Positions 1 through 9,380 of a DNA stretch of 64,000 bases are shown here, piece by piece (the stretch's first letter is position 1; each line of letters begins with the position of its first letter). This DNA comes from Inquilinus sp. Marseille-Q2685 (GTDB lineage: Bacteria; Pseudomonadota; Alphaproteobacteria; DSM-16000; Inquilinaceae). The stretch spans positions 870,001 through 934,000 of the forward strand of contig NZ_CAKAKL010000002.1 in assembly GCF_916619195.1 (NCBI RefSeq), written 5' to 3'. The notes below the pieces were generated by a model. It had not been told where the DNA came from. It did no database searches and saw nothing but the letters and a program-made list of their open reading frames with translations. The position numbers and the translations under genes were made by a program.

Positions 1-2536
1 CCAGCTCCTGCAGCGTCTGGTGTACCTCGGCCAGATCCTCGATCCGCGGGCAGACATAATAGGTCTGGCCGCCGCGGAAATGCTCGCGCATCACCGCCTC
101 GCGGATGATCACCGGGTCGAAGGGCAGGACGAAGGTGCGCACCGCCAGCCGGTCGATCGGCGGGGTGGTGATCAGCGACAGCTCGCGCACGCCGGACAGC
201 GACATCTGCAGCGTGCGCGGGATCGGCGTCGCCGTCAGCGTCAGCACGTGCACGTCCTCGCGCAGCGCCTTCAGCTTCTCCTTCTGCTTGACGCCGAAAT
301 GCTGCTCCTCGTCGACGATGACGAGGCCGAGATTCTTGAACGACACCTGCTTCGACAGGATGGCGTGAGTGCCGACGACGATGTCCATCGTGCCGGCCGC
401 CAGCTCGTCCCGCACCAGCTTGGCCTCCTTCGGCGTGACCATGCGCGACAGCTGGGCGACGCGCAGCGGCAGGCCCTTGAAGCGCTCGGAGAAGGTGCGG
501 AAGTGCTGGCGGGCCAGCAGGGTGGTCGGCACCACCACTGCCACCTGCACGCCGTTGGCGGCGGCGGCGAAGGCGGCGCGCAGCGCCACCTCGGTCTTGC
601 CGAAGCCGACATCGCCGCAGACCAGACGGTCCATCGGCCGGCCCGCCTGCAGGTCGTCCAACACCTCGTCGATGGCGCGCTGCTGGTCCTCGGTCTCGGC
701 ATAGGGGAAGCGGGCCGCGAACTCCTCGTACAGCCCTTCGGGCGGCGGCAGCGACGCGGTGGTGCGCAGGGCGCGGGCGGCGGCGATCCGCATCAGCTCC
801 TCCGCCATGTCCTTCAGCCGCTTCTTGACCCGGGCCTTGCGCGCCTGCCAGCCGGCGCCGCCCAGCTTGTCCAGCTGCACGGCCATGTCGCCGGAGCCGT
901 AGCGCGACAGCACCTCGATGTTCTCGACCGGCACGAACAGCTTGTCGCCGCCCTCGTACACGATGCGCAGGCAGTCATGCGCCGCGCCGCCGACGGTCAG
1001 CGTCTCCAGCCCCTCGTAGCGGCCGATGCCGTGGTCCTGGTGGACCACGATGTCGCCCGCCGCCAGGGCCGAGACCTCGGCGATGAACTGCTCGGATTTG
1101 CGGCGCTTCTTCTGCGGCCGGGTCAGCCGGTCGCCAAGGATGTCCTGCTCGGTGACGACGGCGAGGTCCGGCGCGGCGAAGCCGTGCTCCAGCGGCAGCA
1201 CCACCATGACGGCGCTGGCCGGGTTGGCCTTCTCCACCCCGGCCCAGTTTTCCGCCACGGCGAAGTCGGCCCGGCCCTGCTCCGACAGCATCGAGCGCAG
1301 CCGGTCGCGGGCGCCTTGGGTGTAGCCGGCGATCAGCACCCGCTTGCCGGCCGCCTTCAACTCGCCGATGTGCTGGCGTACCGCGGCGTAGAGATTGACC
1401 TCCGGATTGGCCCGGGCCTCGGCAAAGTCGTGGCCGCGGCGGCCGCCGGCGTCGGTACCACCCTCCGGCGGGGCGAAGGGCGAGAAATCGGCCACCGGCC
1501 GGCCCGCCAGGCAGGCATCCCACTCCGTGGCGTCGAGATACAGGCGGTCGGGCGGGATCGGGCGGTAGGGCGGCGTCTTGGCCTTCTTCTGCGCGGCCTG
1601 GTGGGTCAGCCGCGCCTCGTAGAAATCGGCGATCTGGGCCAGCCGCTGGTCGCGCGCCTGCTCGAGCTGGTGGTCGAGCGTGACCGATGCCTCGGGCAGG
1701 TAATCGAAGACGGTGTCGAGATGGTCGTGGAACAGCGGCAGCCAGTGCTCCATCCCGGCCTGCTTGCGCCCGGCCGATACCGCCTCGTACAGCGGGTCGT
1801 CGTCGTTGATGGCGCCGAACAGCTCGCGATAGCCGCTGCGGAAGCGGGCGATCGAGGCAGGATCCAGGAACACCTCGCCCATCGGCTTCAGCGTGATCCG
1901 ATCGACCTCGCCGGTCGTCCGCTGCGACATCGGGTCGAAACGGCGGATCTTCTCCAGTTCGTCGCCGAACAGGTCGAGCCGCAGCGGCTCCTCCGTTCCC
2001 GGCGGGAACAGGTCGACGATGCCGCCGCGGATGGCGAACTCGCCCGGCTCGCGCACGGTCTGGGCGCGGACATAGCCGTTGCGGGCGAGGAAACCCTGCA
2101 GACCGTCCAAGTCCACCCGCTGTCCGGGGGCGATCGACAGGCTGGCTTCGGCGAAGGCGTCGCGCGGCGGCACCCGCTGCATCGCGGCGCCGATCGTGGT
2201 CAGCACGACGAAGGGCCGGCCGGGCTCGCGCGGCAGCAGCAGGCGGGTCAACGCATCGACGCGCTCCGCCACCGTCTCAGGATTCGGCGAGACGCGGTCA
2301 TAGGGCAGGCAATCCCAGGGCGGCAGCGCCACGACCGGCAGGTCCGGCGCGAAGAAGGCCAGCGCTGCCTCCAGCGCCGGCAGCCGGGCATCGTCGCTGG
2401 CGACGTGCAGCAGGCCCTTGTCGCCGGCCTTGCGCGCCAGCTCGGCGATCAGCCGCACATCCTGGCCCTGCGGTACGCCGCCGATGGTGCGGTGCCGGGC
2501 GGCGGTGCGGGTGACGGGTTCGGCCAGGGCGCTCAT
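1..2536 (-). CDS. mfd: Transcription-repair coupling factor Mfd (N-terminal 845 codons, cut by window edge)
   Basis: Mfd is an ATP-dependent DNA translocase that removes stalled RNA polymerase at lesions and recruits UvrA. The reading frame opens at ATG 2536-2534 and stays open to base 1, so the C-terminus lies outside the window. The N-terminus carries the PWDCLPYDRVSPN stretch typical of the UvrB-like module. The helicase core shows a Walker A motif (GDVGFGKTE, about 600-620) and the DEEQ box (IVDEEQH, about 301-325). The start overlaps the sdhE stop by four bases (TCAT on the plus strand), so the two genes are probably translationally coupled. A long plus-strand reading frame over the same interval is an antisense artefact of high GC. 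Confidence 0.96.
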   Translation of the reverse strand, partial: MSALAEPVTRTAARHRTIGGVPQGQDVRLIAELARKAGDKGLLHVASDDARLPALEAALAFFAPDLPVVALPPWDCLPYDRVSPNPETVAERVDALTRLLLPREPGRPFVVLTTIGAAMQRVPPRDAFAEASLSIAPGQRVDLDGLQGFLARNGYVRAQTVREPGEFAIRGGIVDLFPPGTEEPLRLDLFGDELEKIRRFDPMSQRTTGEVDRITLKPMGEVFLDPASIARFRSGYRELFGAINDDDPLYEAVSAGRKQAGMEHWLPLFHDHLDTVFDYLPEASVTLDHQLEQARDQRLAQIADFYEARLTHQAAQKKAKTPPYRPIPPDRLYLDATEWDACLAGRPVADFSPFAPPEGGTDAGGRRGHDFAEARANPEVNLYAAVRQHIGELKAAGKRVLIAGYTQGARDRLRSMLSEQGRADFAVAENWAGVEKANPASAVMVVLPLEHGFAAPDLAVVTEQDILGDRLTRPQKKRRKSEQFIAEVSALAAGDIVVHQDHGIGRYEGLETLTVGGAAHDCLRIVYEGGDKLFVPVENIEVLSRYGSGDMAVQLDKLGGAGWQARKARVKKRLKDMAEELMRIAAARALRTTASLPPPEGLYEEFAARFPYAETEDQQRAIDEVLDDLQAGRPMDRLVCGDVGFGKTEVALRAAFAAAANGVQVAVVVPTTLLARQHFRTFSERFKGLPLRVAQLSRMVTPKEAKLVRDELAAGTMDIVVGTHAILSKQVSFKNLGLVIVDEEQHFGVKQKEKLKALREDVHVLTLTATPIPRTLQMSLSGVRELSLITTPPIDRLAVRTFVLPFDPVIIREAVMREHFRGGQTYYVCPRIEDLAEVHQTLQEL

Positions 2537-2820
2537 GCGCGCCCCCGCGACCGGGCATAGTCGATCAGCAGGCGCATGACGTCGCTGTCGGAGTCGGCCG
2601 GAACCGGCACGCGTTCCGTCACCCAATCCCACAGATCGGGGTCGTTGTTCTCCAGGAGGTCGCCGTAGCGGGCGAGCTGGTCCGCATCGAGTCGGTCCAG
2701 CACGGCATCGGCGAAGCCGCCGAGCAGCAGGTCGGCTTCACGGGTGCCGCGGTGCCAGCTACGGAAGCGCAGGCGACGCCGCAGCGGTGCTGCGGCATCG
2801 CTATCGATCTGCTTTGTCAT
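2533..2820 (-). CDS. sdhE: Succinate dehydrogenase flavinylation factor SdhE
   Basis: This 95-residue protein belongs to the SdhE/Sdh5 (DUF339) family, which helps attach FAD covalently to the SdhA subunit of succinate dehydrogenase. The conserved core HRGTREADLLLGGF, including the RGxxE signature, lies at about residues 23-36. It is followed by the NDPDLWDWV segment usual for the family. Length matches typical members (80-100 aa). It starts 45 bp from the divergent recG and overlaps the mfd start by 4 bp. A recG/sdhE/mfd neighbourhood is common in alphaproteobacteria, which supports the call and the taxonomic assignment. Confidence 0.94.
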   Translation of the reverse strand: MTKQIDSDAAAPLRRRLRFRSWHRGTREADLLLGGFADAVLDRLDADQLARYGDLLENNDPDLWDWVTERVPVPADSDSDVMRLLIDYARSRGRA

Positions 2821-2865
2821 TAGCTTAAGGTGCGTGTCCACGTGAGCCCCATATAGACCCGAGCC

Positions 2866-4947
2866 TTGCGTCCGCAAATCCTCTTCCCGCTCTTTGCTGC
2901 CATCGAATCCCTGCACGGCATCGGCCCGAAGACCGCGCGGCTGATCGAAAGGCTGGCCGGGCCGAAGGCGCTGGACCTGCTGTGGCACCTGCCTTCGGGC
3001 GTGATCGACCGGCGCCGGGTGGTCAGCCTGCGCGAGGCCCAGACCGGCAGCATCGTCACCCTGACCCTCAGGATCGACGGCCATATCTGGGGCTCGTCCG
3101 CCCGCGCACCGCACCGGGTCCGCGCCTCGGATCCGACCGGGAAGATCGACCTGGTCTTCTTCCACGCTCAGGCGAAATGGCTGGAGACGACCTTCCCGAT
3201 CGGCCAGACCCGGATCGTCTCGGGCCGGATCGAGCAGTTCCAGGGCAACCTGCAGATGCCGCATCCCGACCGGGTCGGCACGCTGGAGGAGCGCGAGGCG
3301 ATCGCGGTGGTCGAGCCGATCTACCCGCTGACCGCCGGCTTGCAGCCGCGCACCCTCGCCAAGGTGATCGCCGATGCCGTCGCCCGCGCGCCGGAGCTGC
3401 CCGAATGGCAGGACGCCGCCTGGCTGCAGCGCCGCGGCTGGTCCGGATGGCGGGAGTCGCTGCGCCGGGCCCATGCGCCGGAGGATGCGGCCGACCTGCT
3501 GCCCGTCGCCCCGGCCCGGGAGCGCCTGGCCTATGACGAGCTGCTGGCCAATCAGCTGGCGCTGGCGCTGTTCCGCCGCTCCACCCGCCAGCGCCCCGGG
3601 CGGCCGACCACCGGCGACGGATCGCTGCGCGAAAAGGTCGAGGCCGCACTGCCCTTCGCCCTGACCAGCGCCCAGCGCCTGGCCCTCGCCGAGATCTATG
3701 CCGACATGGCGGCGCCGAACCGGATGCTGCGGCTGCTGCAGGGCGATGTCGGCAGCGGCAAGACCGTGGTCGCCCTCCTGGCGATGCTGGCGGCGGTGGA
3801 GGACGGGCGCCAGGCGGCACTGCTGGCCCCGACCGAGATCCTGGCGCGGCAGCATCGCGAGACGCTGGCGGCGCTGCTGCAGCCGGTCGGGCTGGAGCCC
3901 GGCCTGCTGACGGGCCGCGACAAGGGCAAGGTGCGGAAGGAGACCCTGGCCGGGCTCGCCGACGGGTCGATCCGCATCGCCGTCGGCACCCATGCCCTGT
4001 TCCAGGAGAGCGTCGAGTTCGCAGACCTGGCCGTGGCCGTGATCGACGAGCAGCATCGTTTCGGCGTGCATCAGCGGCTGCAGCTTTCGGCCAAGGGCCA
4101 GGGTGTGGACGTGCTGGTGATGACCGCGACACCGATCCCGCGCACGCTGCAGCTGACCGCCTATGGCGACATGGAGGTCTCGAAGCTGACCGAGAAGCCG
4201 CCGGGCCGCACCCCGGTCGATACCCGTGCCGTCTCGGCCGAGCGGATCGACGAGGTGGTGGCCGGGATCGGCCGGCATCTCGCCGGCGGGGGCAAGGCCT
4301 ATTGGGTGTGCCCGCTGGTCGAGGAATCGGAGACCAGCGACCTGGCCGCCGCGACCGACCGGTTCGACGACCTGCGCCGCATGTTCGGCGAGAAGGTCGG
4401 CCTCGTGCACGGCAAGATGAAGGCGGCCGAGAAGGATGCTGTCATGGCCGGCTTCGCCGAGGGCGGCATCGACCTGCTGATCGCCACCACGGTGATCGAG
4501 GTCGGCGTCAACGTGCCGGCGGCGACAGTGATGGTCATCGAGCATGCCGAGCGTTTCGGCCTGGCCCAGCTGCATCAGCTGCGCGGCCGGGTCGGACGTG
4601 GCGATGCGGCGTCACGCTGCATCCTGCTCTACTCTCCGCCGCTGTCGGAGACGGCGCGGCAGCGCCTGGCGACGATCCGCGAGACCGAGGACGGGTTCCG
4701 CATCGCCGAGGAGGATCTACGGCTGCGCGGCGCCGGCGAGGTGCTGGGCACGCGGCAGAGCGGCCTGCCGGAATTCCGCGTCGCCGACATCGAATCCCAG
4801 GGCGACCTGCTGGCCGTGGCCCGGGACGACGTCGCCCTGGTGCTGAACAAGGATCCGGAGCTGGAAGGGCCGCGCGGCCAGGCGCTGCGCACCCTGCTGT
4901 ATCTGTTCGAGCACGACGGCAGCGCGAAATACCTGCGGGCAGGATAG
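2866..4947 (+). CDS. recG: ATP-dependent DNA helicase RecG
   Basis: RecG remodels stalled replication forks and branch-migrates Holliday junctions. The 693-residue product matches the usual length. The wedge/OB domain fills roughly residues 1-250. Walker A GDVGSGKT is at 293-300, the DEQH box at 394-397, and the MTATPIPRTL motif follows. The C-terminal helicase half ends with QLRGRVGRG and a TRG-like segment. The start used is TTG at 2866, because the protein then begins MRPQILFPLF, as in other alphaproteobacterial RecG proteins; no ATG fits better. It is transcribed divergently from sdhE-mfd. Confidence 0.96.
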   Translation: MRPQILFPLFAAIESLHGIGPKTARLIERLAGPKALDLLWHLPSGVIDRRRVVSLREAQTGSIVTLTLRIDGHIWGSSARAPHRVRASDPTGKIDLVFFHAQAKWLETTFPIGQTRIVSGRIEQFQGNLQMPHPDRVGTLEEREAIAVVEPIYPLTAGLQPRTLAKVIADAVARAPELPEWQDAAWLQRRGWSGWRESLRRAHAPEDAADLLPVAPARERLAYDELLANQLALALFRRSTRQRPGRPTTGDGSLREKVEAALPFALTSAQRLALAEIYADMAAPNRMLRLLQGDVGSGKTVVALLAMLAAVEDGRQAALLAPTEILARQHRETLAALLQPVGLEPGLLTGRDKGKVRKETLAGLADGSIRIAVGTHALFQESVEFADLAVAVIDEQHRFGVHQRLQLSAKGQGVDVLVMTATPIPRTLQLTAYGDMEVSKLTEKPPGRTPVDTRAVSAERIDEVVAGIGRHLAGGGKAYWVCPLVEESETSDLAAATDRFDDLRRMFGEKVGLVHGKMKAAEKDAVMAGFAEGGIDLLIATTVIEVGVNVPAATVMVIEHAERFGLAQLHQLRGRVGRGDAASRCILLYSPPLSETARQRLATIRETEDGFRIAEEDLRLRGAGEVLGTRQSGLPEFRVADIESQGDLLAVARDDVALVLNKDPELEGPRGQALRTLLYLFEHDGSAKYLRAG

Positions 4948-5082
4948 CGGTCCCAGAAGCCCAGTGCGGTTTGGGCTCGTCGTCCGCGCCGAAATGTCGG
5001 ACGATACCCGTCGCAACTGGCCGCATCTGCAAGCCCGACGACGATCGGGCGGGATGCACGGAGCTGAGAAGGGGAAACGGCC

Positions 5083-6495
5083 ATGACCGACATCGCTGAA
5101 CGGCGAGCCGCAGATTTCGACGATCCTTATCACCTCACGCCGGAAGGCGTGCGCGAGCCGCCCACCGGCTGGGCCGCCAGCCTGAAGCATCTCGGGCCCG
5201 GGCTGATCCTGTCGGCCTCGATCGTCGGGTCCGGCGAGCTGGTCGCCACCACCACCCTGGGCGCGCAGGTGGGCTTCGCCCTGCTGTGGATGGTGATCTT
5301 CTCGACCTTCGTGAAGGTGGCCGTGCAGGTCGAGCTGGCACGCTGGACCATATCCACCGGCCAGCCGGCCCTGACCGGCTACAACAAGGTGCCGCCGGCC
5401 GTCGGGCGCATCGGCTGGGTCAACCTGCTGTGGGTTATCATGGCGCTGTCGAAGATCCTGCAGGTCGGCGGCGTGCTGGGCGGTACCGCGCTGGCCTTCT
5501 CGATCCTGCTGCCGCTGGGCGGCGACCCGCTCGGCACCACGTCGCTCGGGATCTGGACGGCGCTGCTGGTCTGCATCTCGATCGCCCTGCTCTATTCCAA
5601 CAACTACACCCTGATCGAGCGCGGCGCGGTGCTGCTGGTCGTGGTCTTCTCCTTCGTCACGGTGGTGATCGCGCTGGGCCTGCCCTTCACGCCCTACCCC
5701 TATGCTGCCGGCGACCTGGCGACGGGGCTGGCCCTGACCATCCCGGCAGGCGCGGTGGGCGCGGCGATCGCGATGTTCGGCATCACCGGCGTCGGCGCCG
5801 ACGAGCTGACCTTCTACACCTACTGGTGCGTGGAGAAGGGCTATGCCCGGTCGGTCGGCCCCAATGACGGCAGCGAGGCCTGGAAGCGCCGCGCCCGGGG
5901 CTGGATCAGCGTGATGTACAAGGACGCCTTCCTGTCCTGGTGCATCTACACCTTCTCGACCATCGCCTTCTACATCATGGGCGCAGCGGTGCTGAACCCG
6001 CAGGGGCTGGTGCCGGCCGGCAACGAGATGATCACCACCGTCTCGCGCATGTACACCGACACGCTCGGGGAATGGGCCGGGTTCCTGTTCCTGATCGGCG
6101 CGATCGCGGTGCTGGGCTCGACGTTGTGGGCCTCGATCCCGAGCTGGTCGCGGATGTATGTCAACCTGCTCGCCGTCATCGGCGCGGTGGACTGGCACGA
6201 CACGCGTCAGCGGACGCGCTGGATCCGCATCTTCACCGTGGCGCTGCCGATCATCTGGGGGCTGGCCTACATGACCGTGCAGTCGCCGGTGCTGATGATC
6301 CAGATCGGCGGGGTGGCGACCGGCATCTTCCTGCTCGCCGCGGTGGTGGCGGTCTGGTACCTGCGGCGGTCCGAGACCGATCCCGACCTGTATGGCGGGG
6401 CGGCATTCAACGCGCTGCTGGTGATCAGCAGCATCGCCATCGTGCTGCTGGGGCTCTACACCGGCGCCAATGTGCTGGGGATCAAGCTGGCCTGA
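5083..6495 (+). CDS. Nramp-family (NRAMP-like) membrane transporter with atypical metal-site motifs
   Basis: A 470-residue polytopic membrane protein with about 11-12 hydrophobic segments and the overall layout of COG1914 Nramp proteins, including the GPGL entry to helix 1. In canonical Mn/Fe transporters helix 1 carries DPGN and helix 6 carries MPH. Here helix 1 reads SIVGSGELVATT and the helix-6 region reads FGITGVGADELTFY, so the classical metal ligands are absent. It is probably a divergent Nramp-related carrier whose substrate cannot be read from sequence. The ribosome site GAAGGGGAAA precedes ATG 5083. The 135 bp between recG and this gene hold only a weak six-base-pair hairpin. Convergent with the porin gene across a shared hairpin. 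Confidence 0.8.
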   Translation: MTDIAERRAADFDDPYHLTPEGVREPPTGWAASLKHLGPGLILSASIVGSGELVATTTLGAQVGFALLWMVIFSTFVKVAVQVELARWTISTGQPALTGYNKVPPAVGRIGWVNLLWVIMALSKILQVGGVLGGTALAFSILLPLGGDPLGTTSLGIWTALLVCISIALLYSNNYTLIERGAVLLVVVFSFVTVVIALGLPFTPYPYAAGDLATGLALTIPAGAVGAAIAMFGITGVGADELTFYTYWCVEKGYARSVGPNDGSEAWKRRARGWISVMYKDAFLSWCIYTFSTIAFYIMGAAVLNPQGLVPAGNEMITTVSRMYTDTLGEWAGFLFLIGAIAVLGSTLWASIPSWSRMYVNLLAVIGAVDWHDTRQRTRWIRIFTVALPIIWGLAYMTVQSPVLMIQIGGVATGIFLLAAVVAVWYLRRSETDPDLYGGAAFNALLVISSIAIVLLGLYTGANVLGIKLA

Positions 6496-6501
6496 GAATA
6501 G

Positions 6502-6528
6502 CCGGGGCGCGGCAGGACCACGCCCCGG
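6502..6528. terminator. Hairpin between convergent Nramp and porin genes
   Basis: Perfect eight-base arms CCGGGGCG (6502-6509) and CGCCCCGG (6521-6528) enclose an 11-nt loop in the 39-bp gap between two convergent stop codons. There is no clear T tract on either side. It is probably a bidirectional terminator or 3'-end stabiliser. Confidence 0.6.
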
Positions 6529-6534
6529 TCCGGA

Positions 6535-7683
6535 TCAGAAGTTGAGGATGCTGCCGACGCTGAGGGACGAGGTCTCGAAGTCCGAGCCCTGGCGGAATTC
6601 GTCCTTCTCGTAGCGGAGCTCGCTGAACACATCGAGGCCCGGCGCGAGATTATAGACCAGCGTGCCGATCACGTTGTGGCTGGTCTTGAGGTCGTCGCCG
6701 TCGGTGAAGCTGGAGTTCAGCCCGTTGTTCTTCTCGGCCGTCGTATAGGCATAGCCGATCGAGGCCAGCCACGGGCCGGTGGTGTAGGACAGGTCGCCGA
6801 CGATCGAGTCGATCGCCTTGTCGGCCCGGAAGGTGCTGGAGAAATGGGTCCAGCTGGCGCTGGCCCAGATGCCGTTGGCGAAGCCGATCTGGCCGGCCAG
6901 GTAGTAGGCCTCGAGGTCGTGGTTGCCGCTGACGCCGTTGCCGTTATAGGCCATGCCGGCGAAGCGGACCGCGGTGCCGTCGAAGGTCTGCTGGTAGTCG
7001 ATGCCGCCGCCGATGACGTTTTCGTAGAGAGTGCTGCTGTCGTTGATCAGGTCGTTGCGTCCGCCATTGCCGGCATGGCCGTTGCCGCCGACGACGGGCG
7101 TGAAGTCGACGCCGAAGGACAGGCCCGCGAAGCTCGGCGAGGTGTACTTGACCTTGGTGTCCTTGGTGTTGATCCCGCCGAACTGCTGGTATGGCGCCAC
7201 CGCGAAGAACGCGTCGCTGCCGCCGATCCAGGTGCCCGGGCTGCGGAAGCCGTTGCCCCAGTCGGTGTCCAGGCCGAATTTCGAGCCCAGCGTCTGCTGC
7301 GCGTAGACGTGGAAGTCCTCCGCGATATAGGGCGCATCGCCGAGGGTCACCGTGCCGAAGCCGCCCTTCAGGTAGACATAGGTGCGGTCGACGGTGACGT
7401 CGTTGCGGCGGTCGACATTGTTGAAGCGGATGCGGGCGCCGTATTCCAGGCCCGAATCGGTGACGTTCTTGACGTCGAACTGCAGCCGCGCGCCCGACTC
7501 GAAATCGTAGTCGCGATCGATGTCGCCGTTGCGATTGTCGTTGAACAGCACGCCCGCCAGGAAGCCGATGCGGCCCGAAAGCTTGAGCTGCAGGCCCGAG
7601 GTCACATTCGCGTCCTCGGCTTGGGCCGCGCATGTCGCGGCAAGAACCGCCAGCGCGGCGCCACAGAATAAGCTCTTCCTCAT
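6535..7683 (-). CDS. Outer-membrane porin
   Basis: A 382-residue exported beta-barrel protein of the Gram-negative porin type. Residues 1-22 form a signal peptide (MRKSLFCG, a hydrophobic core, then AQA). The mature part shows alternating beta strands with Gly/Asp turns, a GFGTVTLGD segment typical of trimeric porins near residue 120, and a C-terminal phenylalanine (SVGSILNF), the usual outer-membrane assembly signal. The ATG at 7683 is preferred over an upstream in-frame ATG because the signal peptide starts there and GAGG lies just before it. The upstream 200 bp is AT-richer than its surroundings and probably carries the promoter. Confidence 0.9.
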   Translation of the reverse strand: MRKSLFCGAALAVLAATCAAQAEDANVTSGLQLKLSGRIGFLAGVLFNDNRNGDIDRDYDFESGARLQFDVKNVTDSGLEYGARIRFNNVDRRNDVTVDRTYVYLKGGFGTVTLGDAPYIAEDFHVYAQQTLGSKFGLDTDWGNGFRSPGTWIGGSDAFFAVAPYQQFGGINTKDTKVKYTSPSFAGLSFGVDFTPVVGGNGHAGNGGRNDLINDSSTLYENVIGGGIDYQQTFDGTAVRFAGMAYNGNGVSGNHDLEAYYLAGQIGFANGIWASASWTHFSSTFRADKAIDSIVGDLSYTTGPWLASIGYAYTTAEKNNGLNSSFTDGDDLKTSHNVIGTLVYNLAPGLDVFSELRYEKDEFRQGSDFETSSLSVGSILNF

Positions 7684-7891
7684 GGAAACCTCTGATCGCA
7701 AGCGATCGTTTTCGGGGATGACGCGGCGCACCATGCTCCCGCCCATCCATAAAAACAAAGTAAAAACAACGTCGTAACAAAAACATCATACCATTGACCT
7801 GGACATTGGAACGACGTCCTGGCAGGCAGCCGATCGGGAATCGCGAGCCGGTGCCATTGCGCTTCGCCGCAGATCGGGCCAGAAGGCGGCG

Positions 7892-9355
7892 ATGGAGACC
7901 ATCGATCCGGCCGCCAAGACCCGCCCCGCCGATGACGGCCCCCGCTTCGTGCCGCGGCCGCACCAGCTGGTGGCCCGCGACGCCATCCTCGCGGCGCGGG
8001 CGGCGGGACGGCCCGGCTTCCTGCTGGGCGACCTGACCGGGCTGGGCAAGACCCTGTCGGCCTGGCTGGCGGTCGCGGCGATGCCGGAAGACGAGGTCCT
8101 GGTGGTCTGCCCGAAGGGCGCCGTGCCGCAATGGCGCCGGACCATCGCCCGCTCCGGAAACGCGGCGAAGCGGGTGACGCTGATCAATTTCGAGAAGACC
8201 AAGTCGCTGCTGGCGCCGCCGCCGGTCAGCACCAAGCGATCGACCCGGGCCAAGAACAACGAGCTGGCGAAGCACGGCACGCCGAAGCGGACTTGGCCGA
8301 TCGTGGTGATCGACGAGGCGCACCGCATCCGCAACCCGAACTCGCAGCAGGGGCTGGTCTGCCGGCAGATGGCCGCGGCCGCCGCCTTCACCATCTATAT
8401 GAGCGCCACCGCCGGCCAGGCGCCGCACGAGCTGTCCTATCTCGGCCGGCTGCTGGGCGAGGCCACAGGCGGCGGCACCGGCGATCTCGACGGGTTCCGG
8501 GCCCTGATGAAGCGGCTGCGCATCGGCCGCGCTAAGGGCCGCTGGCAGAACTGGAGCTGGGAGCCGAACCCGGAGGACCGACGGGTGATGGCCGACCTCC
8601 TGTACAGGGGCCCCAGGGCGATCGGGCTGCGCCGCCGGCCGGAGGACATCGCCGGCTGGCCAGAGGTGCAGCGCGAGCTGGCGCCGACGGCCCTCGACGC
8701 CCCGGCCCGGCGGCTCTACGAGGCGACCTGGCGCGAGTTCCGGCGCGAGCTGGGCCTGGCGGGCGGCAGCACCCGCCGCGCCACCGGTTGGGCGGCCGAC
8801 CTGCGCTTCCGCCAGAAGGCCAGCCTGCTGCGCATCGCCGGCACCGCCGATTTCTGCGAGGACCTGCTGGCCAGCGGGCAGCAGGTGGCGGTCTCGGTCG
8901 CTTTCCTGGAGACCAGCGCCATGCTGGCCGAGACGCTGCGCGGCCGCGGCTGGTCGGTCGGCGAGATCAACGGCACGCAGTCGGCCGATGCCAACGAGGA
9001 TGTCCGGATCGCCTTCCAGACCGGCCGGCTGGACGCCGTGCTGTTCACGGTGACGGAATCGATCTCGCTGCATCGCGGCGAGCTGCCGGGCGGCGAGCGC
9101 GACCGGTCGCTGGTGGTGCACGATATGCGCCATAGCGCCATCCAGCTGCAGCAGATCGAAGGGCGCTGCCACCGCGACGGCGAGCGCGCGGTGATCTATT
9201 ACGCCTATGCCGAGGGCACGGTGGAGGAGAGCGTGGCCGCCACGGTGATCGCCCGCATGGCGTCGATGGAGGGCATGGCCGGCGACGACACCGCGCTGCT
9301 CGACGCTATTGCCGCCGTGGTCGAGACTGCCGCGCTGCGGCGCGACGCGGCCTGA
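7892..9355 (+). CDS. Stand-alone SNF2-like DEAD/DEAH helicase
   Basis: A 487-residue superfamily-2 ATPase. Walker A GDLTGLGKT is at residues 46-54, the DEAH box IVVIDEAHRI is near 137-146, an MSATA motif III is near 173, and the C-terminal half has QQIEGRCHRDGE, resembling SF2 motif VI. It is shorter than RapA or chromatin-type SNF2 proteins and has no recognisable accessory domain. Stand-alone SNF2 helicases of this kind are frequent in phages and plasmids, but no phage genes adjoin it here. Its function is unknown; DNA remodelling or repair is the safest inference. It is divergent from the porin and followed by an ankyrin protein 25 bp downstream. Confidence 0.8.
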   Translation: METIDPAAKTRPADDGPRFVPRPHQLVARDAILAARAAGRPGFLLGDLTGLGKTLSAWLAVAAMPEDEVLVVCPKGAVPQWRRTIARSGNAAKRVTLINFEKTKSLLAPPPVSTKRSTRAKNNELAKHGTPKRTWPIVVIDEAHRIRNPNSQQGLVCRQMAAAAAFTIYMSATAGQAPHELSYLGRLLGEATGGGTGDLDGFRALMKRLRIGRAKGRWQNWSWEPNPEDRRVMADLLYRGPRAIGLRRRPEDIAGWPEVQRELAPTALDAPARRLYEATWREFRRELGLAGGSTRRATGWAADLRFRQKASLLRIAGTADFCEDLLASGQQVAVSVAFLETSAMLAETLRGRGWSVGEINGTQSADANEDVRIAFQTGRLDAVLFTVTESISLHRGELPGGERDRSLVVHDMRHSAIQLQQIEGRCHRDGERAVIYYAYAEGTVEESVAATVIARMASMEGMAGDDTALLDAIAAVVETAALRRDAA

Positions 9356-9380
9356 CCGGCTCCGCTGAACCCATGAGACG

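Noticed and set aside
20-2560. Plus-strand frame of 846 codons over the left edge
   Set aside because: It is antisense to mfd, has no homologous motif, and its composition is the reverse-complement shadow of high-GC coding DNA.
4948-5082. Terminator after recG
   Set aside because: Only a six-base-pair AGCCCA/TGGGCT hairpin without a T tract is present; too weak to list.
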